A stretch of 64,000 nt of DNA from Blautia sp. XA-2221 (GTDB lineage Bacteria > Bacillota > Clostridia > Lachnospirales > Lachnospiraceae), in the NCBI RefSeq assembly GCF_028767025.1, contig NZ_JAJQXX010000001.1, forward strand, positions 124,001 to 188,000. Direction: 5' to 3'. Both the position numbers and the translations under genes were made by a program. The notes under the pieces were generated by a model that saw only the letters and a program-made list of their open reading frames with translations, made no database searches and was not told where the DNA came from. This document shows, in pieces, positions 41,553 through 51,609 of the stretch. Numbering within the stretch: position 1 is the first letter of the stretch; every line of letters begins with the position of its first letter.

Positions 41553-42593
41553 ATGATAAAAGCAGGGATTATCGGAGCGACCGGCTATGCAGGCAATGAG
41601 TTGGCAAGACTTTTGCTGGGCCATAAAGAAACAGAAGTGGTGTGGTATGGTTCCAGAAGCTATATTGATAAGGAATATGCGGGAATTTATCAGAACTTTT
41701 TTAAGCTGGTAGATGCAAAATGTATGGATGATAATATGGAAGCTCTGGCAGATGAAGTGGATGTGATTTTTACGGCAACACCTCAGGGACTTTGCGCTTC
41801 TCTTGTAAATGAGGGGATTCTTTCCAGAGCGAAGGTGATTGACCTCAGCGCGGACTTTCGTATTAAAGATGTAAAAAAATATGAAAAGTGGTACGGGATT
41901 GAGCACAAAGCTCCGCAGTTTATGAAAGAAGCCGTGTACGGGCTCTGTGAGATCAACCGTGAAAAGATCAAAGGAGCGCGGCTGATCGCTAATCCGGGAT
42001 GTTATCCAACCTGTTCCACACTTTCCATTTATCCCCTTCTTAAAGAGGGAATGATCGATCCGTCTACGATTATTATTGACGCAAAATCCGGAACATCAGG
42101 CGCCGGAAGAGGGGCAAAGGTGGATAATCTTTTCTGTGAAGTAAATGAAAATATCAAGGCATACGGCGTTGCTACCCACAGACATACGCCGGAGATCGAG
42201 GATCAGCTTGGTTACGCCTGTGGGGAAGAGGTGATACTGAATTTTACCCCGCATCTGATCCCGATGAACAGAGGAATCCTGATCACTGCCTACGCTTCTC
42301 TGAAAAAAGAAGTTTCCTATGAGGAAGTGAAGGCTGCCTATGATAAATATTATGAAAAAGAACAGTTTGTCCGTGTGCTTGATAAGGACGTATGCCCTCA
42401 GACAAAGTGGGTGGAAGGAAGTAATTTTGTGGATGTAAACTTTAAGCTGGATCCCCGTACCGGACGTATTATTATGATGGGAGCAATGGACAATCTGGTA
42501 AAAGGCGCAGCAGGTCAGGCAGTTCAGAATATGAATCTGATGTTTGGCTTTGATGAGGCAGAGGGACTTCGGCAGATCCCTATGGTGCCGTAA
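41553..42593 (+). CDS. argC: N-acetyl-gamma-glutamyl-phosphate reductase
   Basis: 346 residues from ATG 41553, which follows AAAGGAGGAG; the in-frame ATG at 41523 lies before that site. 'IIGATGYAGNELARLL' is the NADP-binding start, 'NPGCYPT' contains catalytic Cys150, and 'THRHTPEIEDQLG' supplies the catalytic His. It reduces N-acetylglutamyl phosphate to the semialdehyde, the third step of ornithine synthesis. It is the first gene of the argCJBD operon. Confidence 0.97.
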   Translation: MIKAGIIGATGYAGNELARLLLGHKETEVVWYGSRSYIDKEYAGIYQNFFKLVDAKCMDDNMEALADEVDVIFTATPQGLCASLVNEGILSRAKVIDLSADFRIKDVKKYEKWYGIEHKAPQFMKEAVYGLCEINREKIKGARLIANPGCYPTCSTLSIYPLLKEGMIDPSTIIIDAKSGTSGAGRGAKVDNLFCEVNENIKAYGVATHRHTPEIEDQLGYACGEEVILNFTPHLIPMNRGILITAYASLKKEVSYEEVKAAYDKYYEKEQFVRVLDKDVCPQTKWVEGSNFVDVNFKLDPRTGRIIMMGAMDNLVKGAAGQAVQNMNLMFGFDEAEGLRQIPMVP

Positions 42594-42709
42594 AACAAAA
42601 TATAACGATCAAACACTGCAGGCACAGTGTGTGACAGAAAGCGGAGAAAATCTGAAACCGGAAGAGCGGTGTGTATTCCGGAGCGGGAAAAAAGGAGGAG
42701 AACACGATT

Positions 42710-43933
42710 ATGAAGATAATTACAGGCGGTGTAACAGCGGCAAAAGGATTTCAGGCAGCCTCCACAGCAGCCGGGATCAAATATCAGGGAAGAACGGACA
42801 TGGCAATGGTATACAGTGAGATTCCATGTAAGGCGGCAGGAACCTTTACCACCAATATCGTTAAGGCGGCTCCGGTAAAATGGGATCAGGATATTGTATA
42901 CAATCAGCCGGAGGCTCAGGTAATCATCTGTAACAGCGGGATCGCCAATGCATGTACAGGCAAAGAAGGCTTTGCATGTTGCAGGGAAACTGCGCTGGCG
43001 GCAGCAAGAACCCTTAAAGTAGATCCGGACAGTGTGCTTGTGGCTTCCACTGGCGTGATCGGAATGCAGCTTCCGGTTCAGAAGCTTGCGGCTGGTGTAG
43101 AGGCTATGGCGCCGGAGCTTGACGGAAGTCCAGAAGCAGGAAATCAGGCAGCAAAAGCCATTATGACAACAGATACTGTAGAAAAAGAGGCGGCGGTACA
43201 GTTTGAGATCGGCGGAAAAACAGTGACAGTGGGCGGTATGTGCAAGGGCTCCGGAATGATTCATCCGAATATGTGTACCATGCTTGGATTTGTCACAACA
43301 GATGTGAATATTTCCAAGGAACTTCTGCAGGAGGCTTTAAGCCAGGACGTAAAAGATACCTATAATATGGTTTCTGTAGACGGTGATACCTCAACGAACG
43401 ATACCGTTCTCCTTCTGGCAAACGGCATGGCGGGAAATCCGGAGATTACAGAAAAAAATGAAGATTATCAGAACTTCTGCCAGGCGCTTAATTATGTAAA
43501 TACTCAGCTTGCAAAAAAAATAGCAGGAGACGGAGAGGGAGCTACAGCTCTTTTTGAGGTGAAGATCATCGGGGCAAAAAGCAAAGAACAGGCAGTGACG
43601 TTAAGTAAATCAGTAGTTACCTCATCTCTTACCAAAGCGGCTATTTACGGTCATGATGCAAACTGGGGACGCATTCTCTGCGCCATGGGCTATTCGGGAG
43701 CGCAGTTTGATCCGGAAAAGGTGGATCTGTATTTTGAGAGTAAAGCCGGAAAGATCAAGATCATTGAGAACGGTGTCTCCACAGGCTACAGTGAGGAGGA
43801 GGCAACCAAGATCCTTTCTGAGGAGGCAGTAACAGCTATTGCAGATATTAAAATGGGAGATTGTACGGCAACTGCCTGGGGCTGTGATCTTACTTATGAT
43901 TATGTAAAGATCAATGCGGACTACCGTTCCTGA
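42710..43933 (+). CDS. argJ: Bifunctional glutamate N-acetyltransferase/ornithine acetyltransferase
   Basis: 407 residues from ATG 42710 (AAAGGAGGAG before it). 'KGSGMIHPNMCTMLGF' contains the autocleavage site, with Thr190 as the nucleophile that starts the beta subunit. 'HDANWGRILCAMGYSG' and the C-terminal 'GDCTATAWGCDLTYDYV' are family landmarks. It recycles the acetyl group from acetylornithine to glutamate, so a separate argA or argE is not needed; whether it can also use acetyl-CoA cannot be read from sequence. Confidence 0.96.
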   Translation: MKIITGGVTAAKGFQAASTAAGIKYQGRTDMAMVYSEIPCKAAGTFTTNIVKAAPVKWDQDIVYNQPEAQVIICNSGIANACTGKEGFACCRETALAAARTLKVDPDSVLVASTGVIGMQLPVQKLAAGVEAMAPELDGSPEAGNQAAKAIMTTDTVEKEAAVQFEIGGKTVTVGGMCKGSGMIHPNMCTMLGFVTTDVNISKELLQEALSQDVKDTYNMVSVDGDTSTNDTVLLLANGMAGNPEITEKNEDYQNFCQALNYVNTQLAKKIAGDGEGATALFEVKIIGAKSKEQAVTLSKSVVTSSLTKAAIYGHDANWGRILCAMGYSGAQFDPEKVDLYFESKAGKIKIIENGVSTGYSEEEATKILSEEAVTAIADIKMGDCTATAWGCDLTYDYVKINADYRS

Positions 43934-44077
43934 TCCAGGAAATAAATGTAAAATAAGAAAGACTCTGGCGGATATTCAGATCTGTCAGAGTAGCGGCTGG
44001 TTATGGCTGGCTGTACTACAGTGGTGGATAAAAAGGTTGGAAAGAAGAGAGAAAAAGAAAATCGAGGAGGAAATGAA

Positions 44078-44974
44078 ATGGTAAAACAGAAATATCTGGA
44101 CAAGGCAGAAGTGCTGATCGAGGCTCTTCCTTATATTCAGAGATTTAACCGGAAAATCGTGGTGATCAAATACGGCGGAAGCGCCATGCTTGATCAGGAA
44201 CTGAAAGCAAATGTAATTAAGGATGCAGTTCTTCTGAAACTGGTAGGATTTAAACCGATCATTGTTCATGGCGGCGGCAAGGAGATCAGCCGCTGGGTAA
44301 ATAAAGTGGGAATGGAACCCAGATTTGTCAATGGACTTCGTGTGACAGACAAAGACACCATGGAGATCGCAGAAATGGTTCTTGCAAAAGTAAATAAAGA
44401 GTTGGTTACCCTTGTAGAATCTCTGGGAGTGGACGCAGTTGGGATCAGCGGCAAGGACGGAGGACTTCTGAAATGCACAAAGAAGCTGTCAAACGGCGAG
44501 GATATTGGATATGTAGGAGAAATCCGGGAGGTGAATCCGAGAATTCTCCATGAGCTTCTGGAGCAGGATTTTTTGCCTGTTATTTTTCCGGTGGGATATG
44601 ATGACAATTATGATTCTTATAATATTAACGCAGATGATGCTGCCTGCGCCATTGCCGAGGCTGTCCATGCGGAAAAGCTTGCTTTTCTTTCGGATATTGA
44701 AGGAGTTTACAAGGATCAGAATGACCCGGAAAGCATGATCTCCGAGCTTCATATCCATGAGGCGGAAAAACTGATCTCAGAAGGCTATGTGGGAGGTGGA
44801 ATGATTCCTAAGCTGAAAAACTGCATTGACGCTATTGAGCATGGAGTAAACCGGGTGCATATTCTGGACGGACGGATTCCTCACAGTCTTCTTCTGGAGA
44901 TCTTTACAAATAAAGGAATCGGAACAGCTATTTTAAGAGAGGACGGCGAAAAATACTACAATGAGCATGTATGA
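44078..44974 (+). CDS. argB: Acetylglutamate kinase
   Basis: 298 residues from ATG 44078, preceded by GAGGAGG; a frame extending to 44003 has no ribosome site. '[10 protein letters not shown]' and '[10 protein letters not shown]' are the amino-acid-kinase motifs, and '[11 protein letters not shown]' is conserved near the C-terminus. The N-terminal helix ('[20 protein letters not shown]') is of the kind found in arginine-inhibited hexameric enzymes, so feedback control by arginine is likely. It overlaps argD by 14 bp. Confidence 0.96.
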   Translation: MVKQKYLDKAEVLIEALPYIQRFNRKIVVIKYGGSAMLDQELKANVIKDAVLLKLVGFKPIIVHGGGKEISRWVNKVGMEPRFVNGLRVTDKDTMEIAEMVLAKVNKELVTLVESLGVDAVGISGKDGGLLKCTKKLSNGEDIGYVGEIREVNPRILHELLEQDFLPVIFPVGYDDNYDSYNINADDAACAIAEAVHAEKLAFLSDIEGVYKDQNDPESMISELHIHEAEKLISEGYVGGGMIPKLKNCIDAIEHGVNRVHILDGRIPHSLLLEIFTNKGIGTAILREDGEKYYNEHV

Positions 44975-46151
44975 ACAGATGGAGCAGGCAGAAAAAAGTA
45001 TTCTTCATACCTATAACCGTTTTCCGGTTATGTTTGACCATGGAGAGGGCTGCCGGCTTTATGATACAGATGGAAAAGAATATCTTGATTTTGCGGCAGG
45101 GATTGCGGTAAATGCTCTGGGATATCATTATCCCGGCTATGATGAGGTTCTGAAAGACCAGATTGACAGACTGCTTCATATCTCCAATCTTTATTACAGC
45201 CAGCCTATGAGCGAAGCCGGGGAAAAGCTTGTAAAAGCCAGTGGTATGAGCAAGGCGTTTTTTACAAACAGTGGTACAGAATCTATAGAGGGGGCGCTGA
45301 AAGCTGCCCGGAAATATTCCTGTACGAAATATAATAAGGAAAGATATGAGATCATTGCCATGAAGCATTCGTTCCACGGAAGAAGTATGGGAGCGCTTTC
45401 TGTTACCGGAACAGCTCATTACAGGGAGCCGTTTGAGCCTTTGATCGGTGGTGTGAAATTTGCGGATTTTAATGATCTGGACAGCGTAAAAGCTCAGATC
45501 ACAGACAAAACCTGTGCGATCGTCACAGAGGTTGTTCAGGGAGAAGGAGGAATCTATCCTGCGGATCCGGATTTTCTGGAAGGTTTGAGGAACCTCTGTG
45601 ATGAAAAAGACTTAATTTTGATTTTTGATGAGATCCAGTGCGGTATGGGACGGACAGGAACATATTTTGCATGGCAGGATTACGGCGTAAAGCCGGATAT
45701 TATGACCTGCGCCAAGGCTCTGGGCTGCGGTGTTCCTGTAGGCGCTTTTGCGCTGGGGGAAAAAGCGGCATCGGCATCCCTGGAACCGGGAGATCATGGA
45801 ACCACTTATGGAGGAAATCCATTTGTGTGCGCAGCTGTGAGCAAGGTGTTTGATATTTTTGAGAAGGATCATATTCTGGAGCATGTCCGTAAGCTGACTC
45901 CTTATCTGGAGGAAAAACTGGATGCTCTTGTGGATAAATATGAAATTATTTCCCAAAGACGTGGAAAAGGATTTATGCAGGGACTTGTGATACAGGGTGT
46001 TTCGGTGGGAACGGTTGTAAGCAGGGCTCTGGATAACGGGCTTCTGATGATTTCGGCAGGAAGCGACGTACTGAGACTGGTTCCGCCTCTTGTGATCACA
46101 GAAGAAGATATTGATGAAATGGTTGAAAAGCTTGAAAAAAGCCTGGCGTAA
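44961..46151 (+). CDS. argD: Acetylornithine aminotransferase
   Basis: 396 residues of the class III PLP aminotransferases. '[17 protein letters not shown]', '[17 protein letters not shown]', '[12 protein letters not shown]' and '[13 protein letters not shown]' with PLP-binding Lys252 are present. It converts N-acetylglutamate semialdehyde and glutamate to acetylornithine. Its start overlaps argB by 14 bp; an alternative ATG lies at 44967. It is the last gene of argCJBD, and the terminator begins within its final codons. Confidence 0.96.
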   Translation: MSMYEQMEQAEKSILHTYNRFPVMFDHGEGCRLYDTDGKEYLDFAAGIAVNALGYHYPGYDEVLKDQIDRLLHISNLYYSQPMSEAGEKLVKASGMSKAFFTNSGTESIEGALKAARKYSCTKYNKERYEIIAMKHSFHGRSMGALSVTGTAHYREPFEPLIGGVKFADFNDLDSVKAQITDKTCAIVTEVVQGEGGIYPADPDFLEGLRNLCDEKDLILIFDEIQCGMGRTGTYFAWQDYGVKPDIMTCAKALGCGVPVGAFALGEKAASASLEPGDHGTTYGGNPFVCAAVSKVFDIFEKDHILEHVRKLTPYLEEKLDALVDKYEIISQRRGKGFMQGLVIQGVSVGTVVSRALDNGLLMISAGSDVLRLVPPLVITEEDIDEMVEKLEKSLA

Positions 46152-46166
46152 AGCCGGGCTTTTTTC
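46135..46166 (+). terminator. Terminator of argCJBD, overlapping the argD stop
   Basis: AAAAAAGCCTGGC pairs with GCCGGGCTTTTTT around GTAAA. The hairpin includes the last argD codons. Confidence 0.88.
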
Positions 46167-46182
46167 AAGTTGATTTTTCATG

Positions 46183-46203
46183 TGAATAAAATATTTTTAT
46201 TCA
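46183..46203. promoter_or_regulatory. ARG-box-like palindrome between argD and pcrA
   Basis: TGAATAAAA-TAT-TTTTATTCA, a perfect 9+3+9 palindrome close to the ARG-box pattern (TGAAT...ATTCA). It sits after the arg operon terminator and upstream of pcrA. ArgR binding is a guess; A+T-rich palindromes also arise by chance. Confidence 0.45.
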
Positions 46204-46388
46204 TAAAGGCGCAGAACTATGATACAATGAATGGCATGGTACAGGAAACCAGAGTATGTGCAGGAATGTTCTGGAAGTAAAAGTTACTGTTTACAGGTCA
46301 CTATCCTGCAGGATGTTTTGGCATGTATATGCCGAAATTCCGAAACATGAAGGGAAAAATGATGAACTGACAGAATATGGGAGAAAAT

Positions 46389-48617
46389 ATGAGTATATAT
46401 GAATCGTTGAACAATATGCAGCAGGAGGCTGTTTACCATACAGAAGGCCCTCTTCTGATCCTGGCAGGAGCAGGCTCAGGCAAAACAAGGGTACTGACTC
46501 ACAGGATCGCCTATCTGATCGCAGAAAAGGGAGTAAATCCCTGGAATATTCTTGCCATCACCTTTACAAACAAGGCGGCTCAGGAAATGAGAGAGCGTGT
46601 GGATAAGATCGTAGGCCTGGACGGGGGAAGCGTGTGGGTGTCTACCTTTCATTCCACCTGTGTGAGAATCCTTCGCAGACATGCAGAACGCATCGGATAC
46701 GACAATAATTTTACTATTTATGATACGGACGATCAGAAAACTCTGATAAAAGATGTGTGCAGAAGGCTGAACGTGGACACTAAGAAATATAAAGAACGTT
46801 CTCTTCTTGCTCAGATATCTCATGCAAAGGACGAGCTTATCACACCGGATGAGATGCTTATGAATGCAGCTGATTTTAATGAAAAAAAGGTTGCTGAGAT
46901 CTATCGGGAATATCAGATCTCCCTGAGAAGAAACAATGCTTTTGACTTTGATGATCTGATCGTAAAAACAGTAGAACTGTTTCAGAACTGCGGTGAGATT
47001 CTGGAATCTTATCAGGAACGGTTCCGCTATATTATGGTGGATGAGTATCAGGACACCAATACCGCCCAGTTTAAATTTGTAAGCCTTCTTGCATCCAGAT
47101 ATGAAAATCTCTGTGTTGTAGGTGACGACGATCAGTCAATCTATAAATTCCGCGGTGCAAATATTGGAAACATTCTTGGATTTGAACGGGTTTTCCCGGA
47201 GGCAAAAGTCATTCGTCTGGAACAGAATTACCGTTCAACTCAGAATATCCTGAACGCAGCAAATGAAGTGATCACAAATAATACAGAGCGAAAGCCAAAA
47301 ACTCTGTGGACAGAGAATCCTGAGGGAGAAAAGATCCATTTTCGCCAGTTTATGAACGGATTTGAGGAAGCGGAGTATGTGATTGGAGATATTGCTTCCA
47401 GGAGAAGAGAAGGAACATGCAGCTACCGTGACTGCGCGATTCTTTACAGAACAAACGCTCAGTCCAGACTTTTTGAGGAAAAATGTCTTCTGGCAAATAT
47501 TCCGTATAAAATTGTAGGCGGCGTGAACTTTTATGCCCGAAAGGAGATCAAGGATCTTCTTTCCTATATGAAAACAATTGACAATGCTTCCGATGATCTG
47601 GCGGTACGACGGATTCTTAATGTTCCGAAACGGGGAATCGGAGCCACCACTGTGGGACGTGTTCAGGAGTATGCAGAGCATATGCAGATCAGTTTTTATG
47701 ATGCCCTTCGAGTATCGGAAGAAATTCCGTCTCTTGGAAGAGCCCAGTCAAAAATTGACGGTTTTGTGACTTTTATCCAGTCATTAAAAAGCAAGGCAGC
47801 CGCATATACAGTGGAAGAACTTCTGGAAGAGATCATTGACCTTACCGGATATGTGGATGAGCTGAAAGAAGAGGATACGGAAGAGTCCAGAGCAAGGATT
47901 GAAAATATTGACGAGCTGATATCAAAAACCGTGTCCTATCAGGAGGCTATGGCAGCAGAGGGAAGAGAGGCGACTCTTTCCGGATTTTTGGAGGAAATTG
48001 CTCTGGTTGCAGATATTGATTCCGTGGATCCGGATCAGGATTATGTTCTTCTTATGACTTTGCACAGCGCTAAGGGCCTGGAATTTCCTTATGTATATCT
48101 GGCGGGAATGGAGGATGGAATGTTCCCAAGCAGTATGTGTATTTTTTCTGCAGATCTGTCGGATATGGAAGAGGAAAGAAGGCTGTGTTATGTGGGCATC
48201 ACAAGAGCAATGAAGGAGCTGACTCTTACAAGCGCCCAGCAGCGAATGGTACGCGGTGAAACCCAGTACAATCGTGTTTCCAGATTTGTAAGAGAAATTC
48301 CGCGGGAGCTGGTAGAACTGGGACATACCATTCAGGAACACAAGCCAAAGATTCCGGAAGCCACTTCTGCGAAAAACAGCTATATGCAGATGAAAATGGC
48401 ATTTCAGGCAAAGGCTTTCCAGCCAAAAAGCTTTCAGGTAAAAAAAGCAGACAGTCTTGATTACGGAGTGGGCGATACTGTGCGTCACGTAAAATTTGGA
48501 GTGGGAATCGTAAAGGACATTGTAGAGGGCGGAAGAGATTACGAGGTTACAGTGGATTTTGACAGGGCAGGAACGAAAAAGATGTTTGCAGGCTTTGCCA
48601 AGCTGAAAAAAATCTGA
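46389..48617 (+). CDS. pcrA: ATP-dependent DNA helicase PcrA/UvrD
   Basis: 742 residues from ATG 46389 (GGGAG six bases before; the ATG at 46377 overlaps it). SF1A motifs in order: 'AGAGSGKT' (26-33), 'TFTNKAAQEMRERV', 'VDEYQDTN', 'GDDDQSIYKFRGA', 'LEQNYRST' and 'LMTLHSAKGLEFPYVYLAG'. The tail 'YGVGDTVRHVKFGVGIVKDI' is the Tudor-like C-terminal domain that contacts RNA polymerase. It works in DNA repair and in clearing replication conflicts. Confidence 0.96.
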   Translation: MSIYESLNNMQQEAVYHTEGPLLILAGAGSGKTRVLTHRIAYLIAEKGVNPWNILAITFTNKAAQEMRERVDKIVGLDGGSVWVSTFHSTCVRILRRHAERIGYDNNFTIYDTDDQKTLIKDVCRRLNVDTKKYKERSLLAQISHAKDELITPDEMLMNAADFNEKKVAEIYREYQISLRRNNAFDFDDLIVKTVELFQNCGEILESYQERFRYIMVDEYQDTNTAQFKFVSLLASRYENLCVVGDDDQSIYKFRGANIGNILGFERVFPEAKVIRLEQNYRSTQNILNAANEVITNNTERKPKTLWTENPEGEKIHFRQFMNGFEEAEYVIGDIASRRREGTCSYRDCAILYRTNAQSRLFEEKCLLANIPYKIVGGVNFYARKEIKDLLSYMKTIDNASDDLAVRRILNVPKRGIGATTVGRVQEYAEHMQISFYDALRVSEEIPSLGRAQSKIDGFVTFIQSLKSKAAAYTVEELLEEIIDLTGYVDELKEEDTEESRARIENIDELISKTVSYQEAMAAEGREATLSGFLEEIALVADIDSVDPDQDYVLLMTLHSAKGLEFPYVYLAGMEDGMFPSSMCIFSADLSDMEEERRLCYVGITRAMKELTLTSAQQRMVRGETQYNRVSRFVREIPRELVELGHTIQEHKPKIPEATSAKNSYMQMKMAFQAKAFQPKSFQVKKADSLDYGVGDTVRHVKFGVGIVKDIVEGGRDYEVTVDFDRAGTKKMFAGFAKLKKI

Positions 48618-48632
48618 CACAGGTAAAATACA

Positions 48633-48661
48633 TTGCTTTTTATAAAAGGCAGGTATATAAT
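48633..48661 (+). promoter_or_regulatory. Promoter of the TPP-riboswitch-thiT transcript
   Basis: TTGCTT (48633-48638) and TATAAT (48656-48661), 17-bp spacer, about 70 bp before the aptamer. Confidence 0.75.
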
Positions 48662-48729
48662 AGAACTGCTTACAGAAGTCTGACCGGACGCTGCGGAATC
48701 ATGGCTTCTGGGATTATTACATATGGATT

Positions 48730-48875
48730 GTCGACAGGGGAGCTTGTGTCACAGGCTGAGAGGAAGTTGTAAACTTCGACCCGTAACCTGATTTGGGTAA
48801 TGCCAACGTAGGTATGCGCTGAATGCGAGATGTAAATCTCCTTTGTCTTCAATCGAAGATGAAGGAGGTTTTTTT
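48730..48875 (+). promoter_or_regulatory. TPP riboswitch with terminator that contains the ribosome site
   Basis: The aptamer (about 48730-48818) has GGGG, 'CAGGCTGAGAGGA', 'CCCGTAACCTGATTTGGGTA' and 'ATGCCAACGTAGG', the thi-box core. After it, CTCCTT(TG)TCTTC pairs with GAAGA(TG)AAGGAG, followed by GTTTTTTT directly before thiT. The 3' arm of this hairpin is the thiT ribosome site, so when TPP is bound the hairpin could both end transcription and hide the site. Confidence 0.93.
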
Positions 48876-49541
48876 ATGTTTCAATTTATGGTAAATGCAG
48901 ACGGCGGGCTTACTACAGCCGGATATGCTGTGTGCATTATTGCGGGAGTGCTGTTATTTGGCCTTGCGATTTTCTTTGCAGGAAAAAGCTCTGAAAAGAA
49001 AAAAATGTCTGCCAAGCAGCTTGTATTCTGCGCAATGGCGGTTGCGCTTGCGTTTATCACATCTTACCTGAAAATCTTTCACATGCCCTGGGGCGGAAGC
49101 GTAACACTGTGCAGTATGCTTTTTATCGTGCTTACTGCCAACTGGTACGGCCCAAAAACCGGTGTGATGGTAGGCCTGGCTTATGGAATTTTACAGTTTA
49201 TCCAGGAGCCTTATGTTCTTTCATTTTTCCAGGTATGCTGTGATTATATTCTTGCTTTTGCTGCATTGGGAGTCGCAGGATTTTTTGCAAAAAGCAGCCA
49301 CGGTCTTGTGAAAGGCTACATTGCCGCAGTGATAGCGCGAGGCGCTTTTCATGCGCTGGGCGGTTATCTTTACTGGATGAGCTATATGCCGGAAAATTTC
49401 CCGCAGTCTCTGAAAGCAGTTTACCCGATCGTTTATAACTACAGCTTTCTGCTGGCAGAAGGAGTGATCACCATTATCATCATTTCCATTCCGGCAGTTG
49501 CCAGAGCGCTTGCTCAGGTGAAAAAAGCAGCGGTGGAATAA
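48876..49541 (+). CDS. thiT: Thiamine transporter ThiT (ECF S-component)
   Basis: 221 residues from ATG 48876 (GAAGGAGG seven bases before). Six hydrophobic helices; 'LPYLKIFHMPWGGSVTLC'-type loop (here 'SYLKIFHMPWGGSVTL') and 'QEPYVLSFFQVCCDYILAF' carry the thiamine-binding aromatic residues of the ThiT family. It captures thiamine at the membrane and works with a shared ECF ATPase module encoded elsewhere. Control by a TPP riboswitch agrees with the assignment. Confidence 0.94.
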   Translation: MFQFMVNADGGLTTAGYAVCIIAGVLLFGLAIFFAGKSSEKKKMSAKQLVFCAMAVALAFITSYLKIFHMPWGGSVTLCSMLFIVLTANWYGPKTGVMVGLAYGILQFIQEPYVLSFFQVCCDYILAFAALGVAGFFAKSSHGLVKGYIAAVIARGAFHALGGYLYWMSYMPENFPQSLKAVYPIVYNYSFLLAEGVITIIIISIPAVARALAQVKKAAVE

Positions 49542-49566
49542 ATTTATATATTTCTAAGAATGACGA

Positions 49567-49616
49567 ACAGGTTTTTTCTCAGCCTAGGTTAAGGCTGAGG
49601 GAAAACCTGTTTTTTG
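49567..49616 (+). terminator. Terminator after thiT
   Basis: ACAGGTTTTTTCTCAGCCT pairs with AGGCTGAGGGAAAACCTGT, followed by TTTTTT. Confidence 0.9.
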
Positions 49617-49705
49617 ACAGAATGATATACAAAGAAGAAGCTGCAGATGATTTAGCAGAAGATTATTGCTGTCATTTAGAAGATTTTACAGGCTGTAATA
49701 GCCTG

Positions 49706-51595
49706 TTATTTTTCGTCATTAAAAGAAGGCGCTCCTTTATTCAGCGGTGCATGAAGGGTAACCATGCGTATCCCAAAAAAACTTGTTCTCTGGCAGAGAG
49801 AAATCGGATATCCTGCCTGATACATTACATAAAGGTCTTCAGACACGCTAATTTTTACTTCCGTATTATCATATAGTTTGACAGTCAGATAATAGTCTGG
49901 GTCGTCTTTGTCCGGATTTTTTACAGAACTGTCAGTGATTACGGCAGTGGTATGCACGGCTTTTGAACAGGTGGCAACATTCAGACTGTAAGAAAGTGAA
50001 TAGGCCAGAAGGCACAGAAAAATCCCCCATATAAACAGACCTTCTCCGCGCAGGCGCTTTGGTGTCCGCATTACGGTAATGATAATTAGAATGGCAGAAA
50101 TAGCGACCCAGCAGATAATAAAACGGTTGGAATCAGCTACAGTCAGTCTTATTTTATCAAAAATGCGGATAACCTGAATGACAAAAATGAACAGGAGTCC
50201 CAGAGGAATAACGGGCATGGAAATGTGCATGGATTTCCATTCAGCAGTGGCATGCCCTGGCTTACCGTCCAGGGAGAGGACGCTGGAAAAAATCAGGTAG
50301 TAGATCACCGGAAGGAGCAGAGGCAGAGTCATAGTCAATGCGGCGCAGGTTAAATTGAACTTTTTCATAAAAAGGAGCGGAAGTATGGATCCTGCAAGGG
50401 CAAGTAGAGAAACAATGATCAATCCTGCTTTTATTGTTTTTAGGTGATCGTGCATCGGTGTTCGATCTTGTTCTTTCCATTCCAGTGGCTCTCTGGATGT
50501 TTCGGCTGGCTGGGGCAGCTTTAGACTTTGAGCCGCTTTGGTAACAGAAACTGTTTTACAGTGTTCTACCAGCCAGTCTGTAAGCTGTAAACCACCGGGC
50601 AGAGACTGTCGGAAAGAAAACAGGCAGTTTCCTGCGGCATCCTGAACCTGAATGCGATTCAGAGCGCTGTATTTTATTGAAGTAAATGTTCTCGTATGAA
50701 ATTCTCTGGGGCTGCCGTATGGCATGGTGCAGACCAGGATACCACTGCGGAAAAGAAGAATCTTTTTGTTCTGGTAAGCCAGGAGACACCATATTCCCCA
50801 CAGAAAAAGTCCAAGTCCTATCAGCAACATAAAAAAGCAGGAGATATGAACAGGCTCTGTGGTAGTAAAGGCTATGGAAACAAAAAGAAGCAGCCCGCCC
50901 AAAAGCAGAAGAAAACTTCCTGCGATCAGTCTGGATACGGAGGTACGCACATATATGAATGGCTCTTCTTCTGTATGTGTTTCCAGGGGACGGTGGATTA
51001 AAAGAAAAATTCCCGAAACCATAATTATGGCAGTAATGCAAAATCCCAGAACGATTGTGAATACGGGATCTTCCCCAATAGAAACAAAGCAGGTTATCAG
51101 CATAAGTACAGAGCAAATGATCAGAAGAATACCAAAGACTGCAGCAGGAGTCCTTCTTCTCTTATTGATCCTGATGTTTTTTTCGCAGGACTCCTGTGTA
51201 AAAGGTGCATAGGAAGAACTTTTTTCTTCCAGAATGTATCCGCATTCAGGACACTGGGATGTGTACTGAGGAAGGGAAACGTATTGAATATGCTGCACGG
51301 GAAGCTCCTTCCCGCAGTGAGGGCATACCCACAGGCGGAGTGCGCGATTGCAGGCACTTCCAAGGCCAATAATGGGAGAAAGCGCAATAAAAAGACCGAT
51401 AATGCCTGCCAGAACACGATTTTCTATATTTGTGATTACAAAAATAAATAGAATCATAATGCTGATCCATACAGGAAAGAAAAAAAGCATATTTTTTGTA
51501 TGGGCCTTGCGGGTGTTCCGATAAGTGGGATTACGCTTTCTCTTTTCGGTTTCGGAAAGTCGAATCTGAGACCACTGGTTATCAGAGTTTTTCAT
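49706..51595 (-). CDS. Zinc-ribbon multi-pass membrane protein, function unknown
   Basis: 629 residues. A pair of hydrophobic helices (about 36-80) is followed by a zinc ribbon with two CxxC pairs ('CPHCGKEL', then 'CPECGYIL') and then about eight further transmembrane segments in pairs, separated by charged loops. The C-terminal part has a small soluble domain ('DYYLTVKLYDNTEVKISVSEDL'). No catalytic motif is recognised. Its stop-side neighbour is the thiT terminator; upstream it is 14 bp from the MalY-type gene, likely cotranscribed. Confidence 0.75.
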   Translation of the reverse strand: MKNSDNQWSQIRLSETEKRKRNPTYRNTRKAHTKNMLFFFPVWISIMILFIFVITNIENRVLAGIIGLFIALSPIIGLGSACNRALRLWVCPHCGKELPVQHIQYVSLPQYTSQCPECGYILEEKSSSYAPFTQESCEKNIRINKRRRTPAAVFGILLIICSVLMLITCFVSIGEDPVFTIVLGFCITAIIMVSGIFLLIHRPLETHTEEEPFIYVRTSVSRLIAGSFLLLLGGLLLFVSIAFTTTEPVHISCFFMLLIGLGLFLWGIWCLLAYQNKKILLFRSGILVCTMPYGSPREFHTRTFTSIKYSALNRIQVQDAAGNCLFSFRQSLPGGLQLTDWLVEHCKTVSVTKAAQSLKLPQPAETSREPLEWKEQDRTPMHDHLKTIKAGLIIVSLLALAGSILPLLFMKKFNLTCAALTMTLPLLLPVIYYLIFSSVLSLDGKPGHATAEWKSMHISMPVIPLGLLFIFVIQVIRIFDKIRLTVADSNRFIICWVAISAILIIITVMRTPKRLRGEGLFIWGIFLCLLAYSLSYSLNVATCSKAVHTTAVITDSSVKNPDKDDPDYYLTVKLYDNTEVKISVSEDLYVMYQAGYPISLCQRTSFFGIRMVTLHAPLNKGAPSFNDEK

Positions 51596-51609
51596 ATCAG
51601 CTTCCTCTC

